Assembly (NCBI RefSeq): GCF_905171765.1
Contig: NC_053392.1
Location: forward strand, 403,793,399-403,857,398
Direction: 5' to 3'
Length of the DNA stretch: 64,000 bases
From: Bufo bufo
Taxonomy: Eukaryota > Chordata > Amphibia > Anura > Bufonidae
Positions 44,318 through 56,029 of the stretch are shown here, piece after piece (positions within the stretch are counted from its first letter, which is position 1; every line of letters starts with the position of its first letter). Below the pieces are notes generated by a model. The model saw only the letters and a program-made list of their open reading frames with translations, did no database searches and was not told where the DNA came from. The position numbers and the translations under genes are program-made.

Positions 44318-44675
44318 TTAAATCACTAGTGGAAGATAACCACTTCAGAATCTAGTGTAGGTAGGCAAAAAGTTTAAACATAATATGAAACCACAGCTAC
44401 AGGACAGCACATAGCCACTAGTAAACTTTAAACCATCTAGAAATACACACAAGGATATGTAATTTCTTTGAAGTACATGGATTGTGCACCACTTTTGCAA
44501 ACCCCCTGCACGCTGCTACAAGCCACATCCAACATAGACACAGTGAGAAGAAACGAGACACATTTTTTCAAACAATATTTACTTAAAAAATAAAACCTAA
44601 ACAAAATACAATTAACGCTGAGATTAGACTTTTTTGGCCGCTCATCCCTATCATCTGCTAGCAAGCATGCATATA

Positions 44676-45174
44676 CACTCACCTAAAGAATTATTAGGAA
44701 CATCTGTTCTATTTCTCATTAATGCAATTATCTAGTCAACCAATCACATGGCAGTTGCTTCAATGCATTTAGGGGTGTGGTCCTGGTCAAGACAATCTCC
44801 TGAACTCCAAACTGAATGTCAGAATGGGAAAGAAAGGTGATTTAAGCAATTTTGAGCGTGGCATGGTTGTTGGTGCCAGACGGGCCGGTCTGAGTATTTC
44901 ACAATCTGCTCAGTTACTGGGATTTTCACGCACAACCATTTCTAAGGTTTACAAAGAATGGTGTGAAAAGAGAAAAACATCCAGTATGCGGCAGTCCTGT
45001 GGGCAAAAATGCCTTGTGGATGCTAGAGGTCAGAGGAGAATGGGCCGACTGATTCAAGCTGATAGAAGAGCAACGTTGACTGAAATAACCACTCGTTACA
45101 ACCGAGGTATGCAGCAAAGCATTTGTGAAGCCACAAAACACACAACCTTGAGGCGGATGGGCTACAACAGCAGA
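44676..45174 (+). mobile_element. Tc1/mariner element, copy C (5' half only)
   Basis: It starts CACTCACCTAAAGAATTATT after TA (44674-44675) and follows copy A closely up to CAGCAGA at 45174, then breaks into unrelated sequence. The right half and right inverted repeat are missing. Confidence 0.92.
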
Positions 45175-45183
45175 TACAGATAG
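44824..45183 (+). pseudogene. Tc1 transposase N-terminal fragment
   Basis: This is an open frame of 119 residues from ATG 44824. It opens MGKKGDLSNFERGMVVGARR with the paired helix-turn-helix DNA-binding region intact, and lacks the stop present in copy A at the equivalent of 2049. It ends in unrelated sequence (YR then stop) just after YNS, before any catalytic residue. If expressed it would be a DNA-binding fragment only. Confidence 0.85.
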
Positions 45184-46559
45184 CAAACAGACTTGTTATT
45201 CCAAGAAAATGCCAGGGTTACAACGCACGCTAAAGTCCAGTCAAATCTATAGACCCCACAGAAAGCCACAAGCCAAACAATCAATCCATCTAACTAGCAA
45301 GCTAGGATTGGCTGAAGGGGTTTATACTACTCACTGATTACATGGATCAGCACCTGCATGGTGAATGACTCTGCGCTCCACCAAACAGGTGTATATCAGG
45401 TAAGCAATCACCCCTCAGCAACTGTCCTCTGGTACACATCCACTTTTCGGTTCAAAATACCAACAACAGTTGCTAATGACGCTGTTGTCTCACCAGGGTT
45501 TAATTATTAATTTCGTGTCTTTGGATCATTTTTTGTATACAAAAACAAACAGAATTGTGTTTAAGTTTATTTTAGATATACAGTTCTCATTAAACCATAT
45601 TAATTGACCAGTTCTAAAAAAGAAATTATCCACAATAACTACACTAAACTGGCTTCATTGATAGTGTGAACTGTTGGAAATTGTATTTTACTGTTGAAAC
45701 CACAGAATTTAAAAATACTTTTTTTTCAAAAATCATCCCAGAACCAATCAGAATGCTTATTATTGCTAAGTTGCACTGGGAGTTACTTGAATGACGCAGC
45801 AAAGACAGAGCCCAGTGGCAAAGCTGAAGAGAGGTTGTTGCTGGTAAGTTTGCTTTCATGTGAGATGTATTTATGTATTGAACCCAGTTCAAAGTAACTG
45901 ATAAAACAAAAGCTGCTAATACAACACATGAATAAAGGTGCAGGTAGTAGTGTGGTCAACATGTGGAGATGGCTGAGTGCATTCAGCAATATTAAACAAA
46001 TATTTAATTCAATGGTGTATAACATCTGTCTCCTGTCAAAAGTTAGGAAAAAACACACTTGTGGAAGGTTGACCCTGGAAAGAAGTTTGGTCTTTGGAAC
46101 TGCCCACCGGACACGCCAATCAGGATGTGACAGACACATCCGGATGAGGAATGTCTTACAAATGCATTGCAAGAACGGATCCATCTCTCCGCTTGTCATG
46201 CGGACAGACGGATCCGTCTTGTATCGTTTTTCCAAATTTTACAGGTCTGCGCATGTACAGACCCAAAAGTCAAATCCGTCATTCTGGAAATTTGAATGCT
46301 GGATCTGGCAGTACTACATTTGTATGGGGACAAATGCCAGATCCCCTATTCAGGCAAGTCTACAGTTTTTTGTGCCAGAGATAAAACCGTAGCATGCTCT
46401 GGTCAAATTGATTAAACTGAACACGTCCTTGTGAGTTCCGAAAGGATTACTCTCCATTCAGAATGCATGGGGATATGCCTGAGCAGTTCTTCTCCGGTAT
46501 AGAGCCACTGTGACAGAACTCTATGCCGGGAAAGATAAACGCTATTGACAAAGTTTAAA
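45184..46559. other. Non-coding stretch
   Basis: No supported gene. Overlapping reading frames at 45644-46392 have no domain. GGATCCGTC-type words around 46165-46215 resemble the interior of the TTTCACAC-ended MITEs and may be a fragment of one. Confidence 0.35.
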
Positions 46560-47064
46560 GGCTACTTTCACACTGGCGCTTGCAAGACCTGTTTCAGGGC
46601 TCTCACAAGCGGCCTAAAACAGATCAGTTTAGCCCCAATGCATTCTGAATGGATAAGGATCCATTCAGAATGCATCTGTTTGCCTCCTATCAGTCTCCAT
46701 TCCGCTCTGGAGGTGGACACCAAAAAGCTGCTAGTAGAGTTTTGATGTCTGTCTGACGAAGCTGAGCCAAACCCCGTGAAAACGGATCCATCCCCATTGA
46801 CTTGCATTGTAAGTCAGGACGGATCCGTTTTCACTGACACAATATGGTGCAATTGAAAACGGATCCGCCTCCCATTGACTTTCAGTTTAAGTCAAAATGG
46901 ATCCGTCTGCATTCTCTTGAACAAAAATTAAAATTTTAACAAATAAATATTTTTTTATTTTTATTAAATGGTAATGCAAAAGTATCCGTTTGCATTATAG
47001 GTGCGGATCCATCTATGCAGGTACCAGACGGATCCGCACCTAATGCAAGTATAAAAGTAACAGT
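46560..47064. mobile_element. Degraded MITE of the GGCTACTTTCACAC family
   Basis: The left end GGCTACTTTCACACTGGCG at 46560 matches the element at 24187. The right end near 47040-47064 (GCAAGTATAAAAGTAAC) is a decayed complement. The interior has repeated GGATCCGT and CATTGCATTGTAAGTC-like words. Length and limits are approximate. Confidence 0.6.
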
Positions 47065-47915
47065 GTTTTTTAACATCAGATTTTATGGCTTATTACACTA
47101 TTAATGTACACAAACTTTGTAATATGTGTAACATCGGTTAATTTTATGTTTTGGATTTGTTTAAAAATATTACTATTTAAAAATTTGCGAGCAGTGACAG
47201 TATTCAAAAATGATGAATAGATTTAATGAATCAAACACATCAAAAACCACTTTCTTATATCAATTGATCCATTGTAAAAATATTTTTAAAAAAAGGGTTT
47301 GTAAAGTATGGGCAAATGAGCCCCAAATAGTCTAGACCAGGGATGTACAAACTTGGCCCTTGAGATGTTTCAAAACTCCAACTCCAAGACTGCTTACAGC
47401 AGGGCTGGGTGGGAGTTGAAGTGTTTCAACAGCTAGAAGGCCGAGTTTGGCCATCTCTGATGTAGACCGTTATTGAAAAATCAGCCAATATTAGTAGTGA
47501 CCTACTATATTAGTGTACAGTGGCAAATCACTGTCATATGACATCAATGTATGTTATGTGTTATATATATTACACCGCTTGGAATGGCAAAACTTTAATA
47601 TGACAAGGACAGTAGAGGGGGCCACACTGTACTTTTTTAGCTATGGAAAATGTGCACAATGCAGCCGTGTCAAAATTTTGGGTACATTTGCTATATCTCT
47701 AGTAGTTGGTACGCTTTTCTTGTGTTGCTGTTTGCAAACCTCTGGACTTTCCATATAAAATTTGTGTGGCCCTGCTTCCACATGCCTTGGTGTATCAGGT
47801 TTGGATTTAACCGGCATTCTGTTTCTAAAATGTGGAAAACATAACTTATACAAATATGTAATACCTTATATTTTTTGAATAAACATGTTTTTTATGATTA
47901 TTTTTGTTACAGATC
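47065..47915. other. AT-rich non-coding stretch
   Basis: No supported gene. The last part (about 47890-47915) is a polypyrimidine tract ending TTTTTGTTACAG, which looks like a splice acceptor for the feature that follows. Confidence 0.35.
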
Positions 47916-48341
47916 AAAGTACAATAGATTAAGCAAACAAAGAAGACCGTTGATTTCCATACATTTTCTCTCCAAATGTCTTCCAGCAGTAAGTTTTAAA
48001 AAATTTTGAAAAATTAATATTTTCCGAATTTCAAGTATTTTGGTTTAAAAATTTTTATTCTATTGACATAGGAAAATATAAAAAGAAGAGAGCACCAACT
48101 TTTACAAGAAAGAAACTATTCACAATGGTTAAATATATGGATGAAATGGGTTTACGAGGAAGTGTGTCGTGGTGAAGTTCATGAGAAAAAATGTAGAATA
48201 CTACTTGAGCTTTCAATCCTACTGTATAATGAATATGGCACAAAACGTCAAATTTTGAAACGCTACTCAGATATGAAAGTTAGACAGAGACCTATGTTGG
48301 CATTGATTCGAAAGTCCATTGCTCTAGGTAAATCTTTTTAA
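47916..48341 (+). pseudogene. Possible Myb-like exons (Harbinger ORF2-like)
   Basis: Two exon-like segments are bounded by splice-like signals: 47916-47990 (after TTTTTGTTACAG, before GTAAGT) and 48070-48328 (after TTGACATAG, before GTAAAT). One frame of the second reads KKRAPTFTRKKLFTMVKYMD, resembling the start of a Myb/SANT helix. Another frame reads QILKRYSDMKVRQ, resembling the end of a Myb repeat, so a frameshift would be needed. PIF/Harbinger elements often carry such a gene, but distance from the transposase at 34-41 kb and intervening insertions leave the link unproven. Confidence 0.33.
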
Positions 48342-48523
48342 ATTGTATTTTTTTACATTTTAAATCTTTCTAGAAACGGCATATATTTCCGAAAATTAGA
48401 TACAACTTGCAACTGTTTTTAAAAAATTCCATATTTTTTATTTATGTTAGTTTAAAAAATTTTCGAATCACACAAACTCAAAAAAGAGGTTTCACACTAG
48501 CATTATGGCTGCCATTGTGGCTT

Positions 48524-48848
48524 AGGCCTCAGGCGCACGACTGTTCTGTTTTTTGGGGACCGCAAACCACGAATATGCCAAAAATTGAAGCCGCCCCGGT
48601 GGCTTCCACAATTTTCCAAACTCAACGGCCGGCCCAATGTACAAATGCCTAATCTTGTCTGCAAAATGGACAAGAATAGTTCTTTTTTTTTTTTTTGCAA
48701 GGGCCACGGAACGGGGCAACGGATGTGGACAGCAGACGTAGTGGTGTCAGCATCTTTGGTGGCCCTATTGAAGTTAATGGTTCTGCATCTGAGCCGCCAA
48801 AACATTGGCTCGGATGCTGACCCAAACAACGGCCGTGTGCATGTGGCC
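48524..48848. mobile_element. MITE with GGCCTCAGGCGCAC-type ends, TTA target site
   Basis: The left end GGCCTCAGGCGCACGAC and right end GTGTGCATGTGGCC are imperfect inverted repeats, flanked by TTA at 48521-48523 and 48849-48851. Length is 325 bp, with no coding sequence. The TWA duplication suggests Harbinger-type mobilisation. Confidence 0.75.
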
Positions 48849-48851
48849 TTA

Positions 48852-49548
48852 ATGTGTTAACATGATCTTATAAAATAAATTAAGGAATGACTAAAATGGA
48901 AGAACAGATCCGTTCTGCTGCCCATATACTTGAATTAAGAGTGAAGCCTTTAAAAGTCACTACATTAGCTATCAAGCCTAATATAAGTCGATTTTAAGTG
49001 TCTAAACAAAGATCTATCTGGGTCCCGTTATGCAAGATGGAAAACAAAAACAAATGTACAGGACTTTGATTTCCTATATGATCCATAATGCTTTCCCATA
49101 CACTTAGATTAGGATAAGAAGCCAATAAAAAAGTCTTTGTAAAAGCTGCCGTTTAGCATTTTTTTGGCCCATTCCATTATTTTTGATTATAACCATGTGA
49201 GAACGGAAGTCCAAAATCAAAACCCTAATGCTAGCATTAACTCACCATTATCTTGAATTTTTAACTCGAAAAATTTAAACTCATTTCAGATTATATGATT
49301 GAGTAGTTGGAGTCACCAATGTTCCACTGCAACATATTGGCACTACAATAGAGGCTTGTTTAAGCTTTAAAATACTTTGAGTGAGCTGACAGGTTGCAAT
49401 GCAACATGGCTGAATCCAATTGCTTATTTTTCCTTTTTAGAACCTTTCAAATGCTGTATGGTGGGCAATAATTTTTTTTTTTTTTTAAAGGAGCATATTC
49501 CCATTGGATAGAGCCCCTTTACATACATTTTTAACACACACACATATA
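48852..49548. other. Non-coding stretch
   Basis: No gene or named repeat. A poly-T run lies at 49470-49488. A short CA-rich patch lies directly at the Tc1 insertion point. Confidence 0.4.
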
Positions 49549-50557
49549 CACTCACCTAAAGAATTATTAGGAACACCATACTAATACTGTGTTGGACCCC
49601 CTTTCGCCTTCAGAACTGCCTTAATTCTACGTGGCATTGATTCAACAAGGTGCTGATAGCATTCTTTAGAAATGTTGGCCCATATTGATAGGATAGCATC
49701 TTGCAGTTGATGGAGATTTGAGGGATGCACATCCAGGGCACGAAGCTCCCGTTCCACCACATCCCAAAGATGCTCTATGGGGTTGAGATCTGGTGACTGT
49801 GGGGGCCATTTTAGTACAGTGAACTCATTGTCATGTTCAATTTGAAATGATTCGAGCTTTGTGACATGGTGCATTATCCTGCTGGAAGTAGCCATCAGAG
49901 GATGGATACATGTTCTCATTCAAATTCGGACTCTACCATTTGAATGTCTCAACAGAAATCGAGACTGATCAGACCAGGCAACATTTTTCCAGTCTTCAAC
50001 AGTCCAATTTTGGTGAGCTTGTGCAAATTGTAACCTCTTTTTCCTATTTGTAGTGGAGATGAGTGGTACCCGGTGGGGTCTTCTGCTGTTGTAGCCCATC
50101 CGCCTCAAGGTTGTGCGTTTTGTGGCTTCACAAATGCTTTGCTGCATACCTCGGTTGTAACGAGTGGTTATTTCAGTCAACGTTGCTCTTCTATCAGCTT
50201 GAATCAGTCTGCCCATTCTCCTCTGACCTCTAGCATCCACAAGGCATTTTTGCCCACAGGACTGCCGCATACTGGATGTTTTTCCCTTTTGACACCATTC
50301 TTTGTAAACCCTAGAAATGGTTGTGCGTGAAAATCCCAGTAACTGAGCAGATTGTGAAATACTCAGACCGGCCCGTCTGGCACCAACAACCATGCCACGC
50401 TCAAAATTGCTTAAATCACCTTTCTTTCCCATTCTGACATTCAGTTTGGAGTTCAGGAGATTGTCTTGACCAGGAGCACACCCATGTGATTGGTTGACTA
50501 GATAATTGCATTAATGAGAAATAGAACAGGTGTTCCTAATAATTCTTTAGGTGAGTG
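49549..50557 (-). mobile_element. Tc1/mariner element, copy B
   Basis: CACTCACCTAAAGAATTATT at 49549 and its complement ending CTTTAGGTGAGTG at 50557 are flanked by TA (49547-49548 and 50558-50559). The element is 1009 bp, on the opposite strand to copy A, with the same internal catalytic-core deletion. It abuts the zinc-finger codons of the Penelope-like element at 50560. Confidence 0.93.
49581..50432 (-). pseudogene. Tc1 transposase, deleted and frameshifted
   Basis: The first frame (50432-49920) opens MGKKGDLSNFERGMVVGARR and runs 170 residues without the stop of copy A, through WSDQSRFLLRHSNGRVRI. A 10-base deletion relative to copy A near 49921 shifts the frame. The rest (QSPDLNPIEHLWDVVEREL to KAVLKAKGGP) follows in the other frame to 49581. 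The first-Asp motif reads WSDQSRF. The core deletion between the first and second Asp regions is at the same point as in copy A. Confidence 0.9.
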
Positions 50558-50559
50558 TA

Positions 50560-52011
50560 TTTGCAGGCTTTGCATGATCTGCATTTAAAGACACCCAGGG
50601 GCTTCTGATCTAGCCAAGTACCCTCTTTTTTGGGACCCTCATAATAGCTGTGAACCAGTCGATCCCGCAAGCTCCTACCTTTACGGTAGGTAACTTGGGG
50701 ATATTCCTTGATTACTTGTACTAGGTCCGGGTCCATCAGGAGTATTGGCCAGTACGTTCTCAGGATAGAGGTCACCTCCCTGTTACCAGAGTCAAAGGTG
50801 GAGATTAGACGTATCAGACCCTCGTCTGTCTTGTCTCTAGACCTTGGTATCAGTAGGTCTTCCCTCTTCCTGGACTCAGCAAATTGAAACGACTCCCTCA
50901 GAAGGTTCAATGGGTAGCCTCTCTGTGTGAGTCTTTTTTTCAATTTGTTAGATTCCGAGTAAAAGTTCCCCCCGAGGAACAATTCCTACGGACCCGTAGA
51001 TACTGTCCCCTGGGGATGCCCCTCTTCACGGCCGTAGGGTGGTGATTTTCCCAGTGAAGAATACTGTTGGTGGCTGTCGGTTTCCTGTATACCAACGTAC
51101 TTAGGGTCCCCTCAGTTTTCCTCACCACCACATCAAGAAATGTAATTTGTTCGGTTTGGGTTTCAAATGTGAAGCTCAGACCGATGTCATTTTGATTTAG
51201 GACATTAATGAATTCGTGAAAGGCAGGTACAGTGCCCTCCCAGATCAGAAAGACATCGTCGATGTATCGAGTCCAAAAGGTGATGTTGTCATTCCACCAT
51301 CGATGCTGATCTGGGAAGACGTACTTATCCTCCCACCAGCCCAGGAGAAGATTGGCGTAAGTTGGCGCACAGGAGTTCCCCATCGCCGTCCCCCTGAGCT
51401 GGTGGTAGAAAGAACCGATAAACAAAAAATAATTATGGGTTAGGATGTATTCCAAAAGGCGTAAAATAAAGTCATTATGAGGGTGAAACTGAGTCCCTCG
51501 GGTGTTTAAAAAGTAAGCTGTAGCTCCAATTCCTCTATCATGTGGGATAGACGTGTAAAGTGATTCCACGTCTATGCTCGCCATGATACTGTTGGGGTTG
51601 ATGGTAAGGGTTTAAAATTTTCAGAGAAAATCCATCGTATCTCTAGTGAAAGATGGTAGCGTCCAGACAAATTCCTGGAGCACTCTATCAAGATAGATTC
51701 CACTATGGTGTCAGAGAATCTATACCGGAAACGATTGGATGGCCCCTGAGGGGGTGTACCCCTTTATGTATCTTTGGTAAACAATAAAAAGTTGCAATCT
51801 GGGGGGCTTTTGGAAGTAAATAGTCAAATTCGGTCTTGTTAATGATCCCCTGTTGTAGACCTTGAGACAAAATTCTGGTCAGATCTGTCAGAAAAATGTC
51901 AGTTGGATCTGATGGAATTTTTTTGTAACTATTTTTATCATTTAATAATAGAAGACACATAGGGGGCAGGGGGCAAGTAGGGTGAGACATTTCTGCCCTT
52001 GCCCGGTCCAT
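50560..52011 (-). pseudogene. Penelope-like reverse transcriptase with linker, frameshifted
   Basis: Segment one (52011-51703) carries FYCLPKIHKGVHPLRGHPIV, a conserved Penelope block. A frameshift and stops separate it from segment two (51584-50940), which has MASIDVESLYTSIPHD (first Asp region), GTAMGNSCAPTYANLLLGWW and RYIDDVFLIW (YxDD catalytic box), ITFLDVVVRK and YRKPTATNSILHW. A frame change near 50960 leads to the linker LKKRLTQRGYPLNLLRESFQ. It ends FKCRSCKACK, the start of the zinc finger, exactly at the Tc1 copy. The fingers-to-palm core is well preserved. Confidence 0.9.
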
Positions 52012-52200
52012 AAGACTCTGCTCCTCTCCCCTGTATTCCCCTTCCTCTTCTTTCTATCCTGGTACTGTGGATTTCTTGTCGGGGGCAAATACTCCCCTTT
52101 AGGAAATCCAAGTACTCACATGTCTCCTTGCACTATAGTGGTATATATATACCAATACCCCTTTTGATATAATAATAAAGGTATTTTTAAAAGTCACCTC
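50560..52200 (-). mobile_element. Penelope-like retroelement, copy 2 (truncated)
   Basis: Reverse transcriptase and linker are recognisable from about 52011 down to 50560. The GIY-YIG domain is missing, and the sequence beyond the Tc1 copy (left of 49549) is not Penelope-like. It is a different lineage from copy 1 at the residue level, with the same architecture. Confidence 0.88.
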
Positions 52201-52269
52201 TTTCAGTTGTTTTGAATTCTCTTTGATACTCTGGTGACAGTAACATCCCAGTATTAATCTCAATGATTG

Positions 52270-52745
52270 TTAATGAGTCACTTATGCTTGTCTAATCTCA
52301 GATGTGCAGTATATTAGAGGGTTTTTTCACCCTAACCAAAAAGCTGTATTTCTGTCCTAAATGTGACAGTCACTTATGCACGTGTAATCCCAGATGTGCA
52401 GTATATGAGAGGCTTTATTCACCCCAGTATGCCAAAGCCGTATTTATGGCCTAAATGTGACACTCACTTATGCACGTGTAATCCCAGATGTGCAATATAC
52501 AGTATTGGAGGCTTTTTTCACCCTAGTAACAAAAAAGCCGTATTTCTGGCCTAAATGTTACAGTCACTTATGCTTGTCTAATCTCAGATGTGCAGTATAT
52601 TAGAGGGTTTTTTCACCCTAACCAAAAAGCTGTATTTCTGTCCTAAATGTGACAGTCACTTATGCTTGTCTAATCCCAGATGTGCAGTATATCAGAGGCT
52701 TTATTCACCCCAGTATGCCAAAGCTGTATTTCTGGTCTTGCAGAC
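52270..52745. repeat. Tandem repeat of 92-100 bp, five copies
   Basis: AGTCACTTATGC recurs near 52277, 52369, 52463, 52563 and 52655, each followed by TAATC.CAGATGTGCAGTATA. It lies directly inside the hAT end that follows, so it is probably that element's subterminal array. Confidence 0.9.
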
Positions 52746-53234
52746 ATGCAGATAGCCTGTGCTGGTGCACTATCGTTGCATAAAAAGGCTGCCGATCATG
52801 TATTGATATTGACTAACTGAAGAAAAAAAAGTTTGTTTTCAGCAGTAGTTGGCTCAGTGCAGGCTTAAAAAAATTGTGCACTGCACCCACAAAAAACAGT
52901 TTTTGATAAGATTTCTCCCTGATCTCTCCCTCACAGCAGCTGCAGCCTATCCCTACGCTAATCCAAGCAGAGTGACGGGCGGCGCTACGTGACTCCAGCT
53001 TAAATAGAGGCTGGGTCACATGCTGCAGTTGGCCAATCACAGCCATGCCAATAGTAGGCATGGCTGTGATGGCCTTTTGGGGCAAGTAGCATGACGCTTG
53101 TTGATTGGCTGCTGTGCAGCCTTTCAAAAAGCGCCATAAAAATCGCCGAACACCGAACCCGAACTTTTACGTAAATGTTCGGGTTCGGGTCCGGGTGCCG
53201 AAAACCCTAAAGTTCGGGTTCGCTCAACTCTACT
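52746..53234. mobile_element. Right end of a hAT of the 34875-40003 family
   Basis: 52930-53234 closely follows 39726-40003: CTTAAATAGAGGCTGGGTCA, GGCCAATCACAGCCATGCCA and AGCCTTTCAAAAAGCGCC, then CCGAACCCGAAC-type words. It ends GTTCGGGTTCGCTCAACTCTA. No left end or transposase is present nearby, so this is a solo fragment or a deletion derivative. Confidence 0.85.
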
Positions 53235-54060
53235 TGTGAGTCTTCTAAGCTAATAAAGCTTTAGACTCTGTATGCAGTGTCCTCTTAATAAGGTTGTGTA
53301 AAAGGATGGGAGTTATAGTAGACCAGGCCTAGGCCCAGTCCATAAAAATTGGAGGTCCCTTGATTCCTAGCAGAGGTAAACATACTGCTCTTTGCTGTTC
53401 TGTGCAGCAGCTGTGGGGATTCTTGAACTGGTTGGGCTCTTAGGCCACAAGAGCTAAAATGGCATCTCTCCTTACCGCTATTTCAATGTGGCAGATAGAC
53501 GGAGTGGGTCCGCTCTTCTCTTCTAGCTAGAATACAGCCGACGGCCAGGATGGAGGGCAAGTATGCGACCAACTCACTCCATAGGGCATCGCACCTTTGT
53601 TTATTATGGCAGGCACTTTAGTCTGCGGCTTCGTCTATGCTCGGCTTGGGAGCAGGCCTCAGCTGGCACAGGTGGATCTCCACAGCTCCAGTGGTCCCGT
53701 ACGGTTCGGGAAGCCTCCTCAATGTTGTAGTGAGTGGCTAGGATCAGTTTTTATGTAGTAATTCTGTGAAATGAGTACAAATCTGTAATATTCTGCAGAG
53801 CTCTTCTGACTTGCGTCGGCTCACCTCCAGCATCAGGCCACGCCCTCATTTATCATTTTCTACGCCTGTTTTAGGCATAGAAAATGTTTTAATCTATGCC
53901 AGCAAGGAAACTGTTGTAGATTTTGACTTGTGGTGGATTCGCCAAAGTTATGTAGAGGCCCACGCCTCTACATAAATTCGACAGATCCACCACCAGAGCA
54001 GAGGTTGTTAAGATTGCCGTCTAAAATTCTGATCTGAATAAATGATCCCCAGAGTGTTTC
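53235..54060. repeat. Non-coding; contains a palindromic dispersed repeat at 53847-54049
   Basis: No gene. The 53847-54049 part, starting TCATTTATCATTTTCTACGC and ending GAATAAATGATCCCC, has inverted blocks (CCAAAGTTATGTAGAGG). It recurs in opposite orientation at about 59620-59745. Confidence 0.6.
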
Positions 54061-54550
54061 CGGAGCACCCTCTCGTGGACGACTGGATAAAGCAAGAGTG
54101 GGAAAACCTGAAAGAAGAAATTAAATGAGTATTAGGCTTAAATCAACCTACAAGCTGGCCGTAGCCGTGCTGGTGGTGAAACTTTCCAAAAAAGCTATTT
54201 TTCCTTCTGAGCAGTCATAGTTACTGAAGAATCCTCCTATGGATAAAAAGAAGATTCTATGTTCAAGAAAGCATACGTGCCTATTCTACTGCTGTTGTTT
54301 CTGCTCTTACTTCTTTTCTGATGGCAAGGACCTTGCAGATTTGGCTGCCTAAGCTTTCTTATGGCCTGGAGCACAGGGTTCCCATGAAAAAATTCTTCTA
54401 ATTTGCCCCTGCCTCTGAGTTCTTGTGTGACACATCATTGGACATCTAAAAATTTTCCTTCAAGTCAATAGTACTCAACGATACTGCATGCAGAGCCCTG
54501 TGGATAAAAAAATGGCCAGGAGACTTAGCATCTAAAAATCATTTTTGTAA

Positions 54551-54842
54551 GGGCTCATGCACATGAAAGTGTGCAGGCCTGAAAACAGCGTGTCCACAAT
54601 ATATGGGCAGCGGCCATGTGCGCTCCATATCCTAAATGTGTCCCTAATCCGCAAAATAAGGAGTGGTAGAGAGCGGAGGCACTATGGATCACTTCCGTGG
54701 AATTTCGGTCCATGCCTCCGCAACGCCAAAAAATAGAACATGTTCTTTTTTTAAAAATTTGGCGGATCGAGGACCCATCAAGTGAATGGGTTTGCTTCCA
54801 CAAATGGGACCAGACGGCTGGTTCCCGCACACATTTGAACCT
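54551..54842. mobile_element. Probable MITE, GGGCTCATGCACATG end, TAA on the left
   Basis: The left end GGGCTCATGCACATGAAAGT follows TAA (54548-54550). A decayed complement lies near 54826-54842 (CCGCACACATTTGAACC). The interior has GC-rich words like those of the other TWA-flanked MITEs. The right end is uncertain. Confidence 0.5.
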
Positions 54843-55079
54843 TCTTCTCTCTTCGGTCGTCATGTCTAGAAAATTTTTGAAATTTTGAATTAAGGCATAC
54901 GCTCCAGGAGAATCCAAAGAGTTTGTTTTTCCCTGAATCATGGCTGAAATCCAGTGGTTCTGCAGTTTCTACAAGAATTCCTCTGCAAAGGAACCCTGGA
55001 GGCAGTTCCCTCTTCACAGATAGGAACATGCATTTATTCCAAAATGTTTCCTATATTGAAACCAGGCAACAGGGGGAGG

Positions 55080-55555
55080 ATGATCATCAACTTACCTCAA
55101 AAAATTATTGTTGAAGAAAATGTTCATAATGGAGTTCATTCACTCTATTAGGTCTTTGTTGAAGATGAACAACTTGTTGGCTTCTATAGACCTATTCAAT
55201 GCAAATCTGCACATTCTGATTCTTCCAAGCCACAAGAAATTTCTTCAGACAGCAATCCAGACACCATCAGAAGTTCACATGTCTTCCATTGGTGATATCC
55301 TCTTCATCCAGGGTGTTCACCAAAATGATGATCATATTAACAGCACCCCTGAGGTTAAAAGGAATAACTGTCATCCTTACCTGGATGCCTGACTGGTGAT
55401 AGCCCATCTGAATGGTTTCCTGATAAATAAAAATCTCATCTTCTTCCACTTCAGAGTTTGAAATTTCTTGGGTTCCTATTGAATTCTTGGTAAATGTTAG
55501 CAAATTGTCGCCAGAGAGGATTCACACCATTGTCACTGAGGTGAAGGCATTAAAC
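55080..55555 (+). pseudogene. DIRS-type reverse transcriptase fragment
   Basis: The frames read NNLLASIDLFNANLHILILP (first Asp region, as in the SIDLKDAY box). A second frame reads RVFTKMMIILTAPLRLKGI and a third NCHPYLDA, close to the PYLDD box of DIRS elements, with the second Asp altered. IEFLVNVSKL follows. At least two frameshifts and several stops are present. The order and motif styles fit DIRS1-like reverse transcriptases rather than LINE or Penelope. Confidence 0.75.
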
Positions 55556-55560
55556 TGTAT

Positions 55561-56006
55561 GGCCCCTTTCACACAAGTGAGTTTTCCGCACGGGTTCAAT
55601 GCGTGACTTGAACGCATAGCACCAGCACTGAATCCTGACCAATTAATTTCAATGGGTGTGTGTACATGAGCGGTTTTTTTCACGCATCACTTCTGCGTTG
55701 TATGAAAACTGCAGCATATTCAGCGTTTTTCATGCAGCCCTGGCCCCATAGAAGTGATTGGGGCTTCAGCAAGCAAATGCGGAAGCAATGCGTTTTTCAC
55801 TGATGGTTGCTAGGAGATGTTGTTTGTAAACCTTCAGTTTTTTATCAAGCGCGTGAAAAACGCATCAAAACGCATTGGACCTGTGAGGAAAAAACTGAAC
55901 AACTGAACGCAATCGCAGACAAAATTGACTGAACTTGCTTGCAAAGTGGTGCAAGTTTTCCTGAACCCATCCGGACCTAATCCGTCACGCTTGTGTAAAA
56001 GAGGCC
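55561..56006. mobile_element. MITE with GGCCCCTTTCACACAAGTG-type ends, TAT on both sides
   Basis: The left end GGCCCCTTTCACACAAGTGA and right end CACGCTTGTGTAAAAGAGGCC are inverted, flanked by TAT at 55558-55560 and 56007-56009. The interior has GTGAAAAACGCATCAAAACG. It is close to the element starting at 57057. Confidence 0.85.
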
Positions 56007-56029
56007 TATCTCATCAATGTATTACCCTG

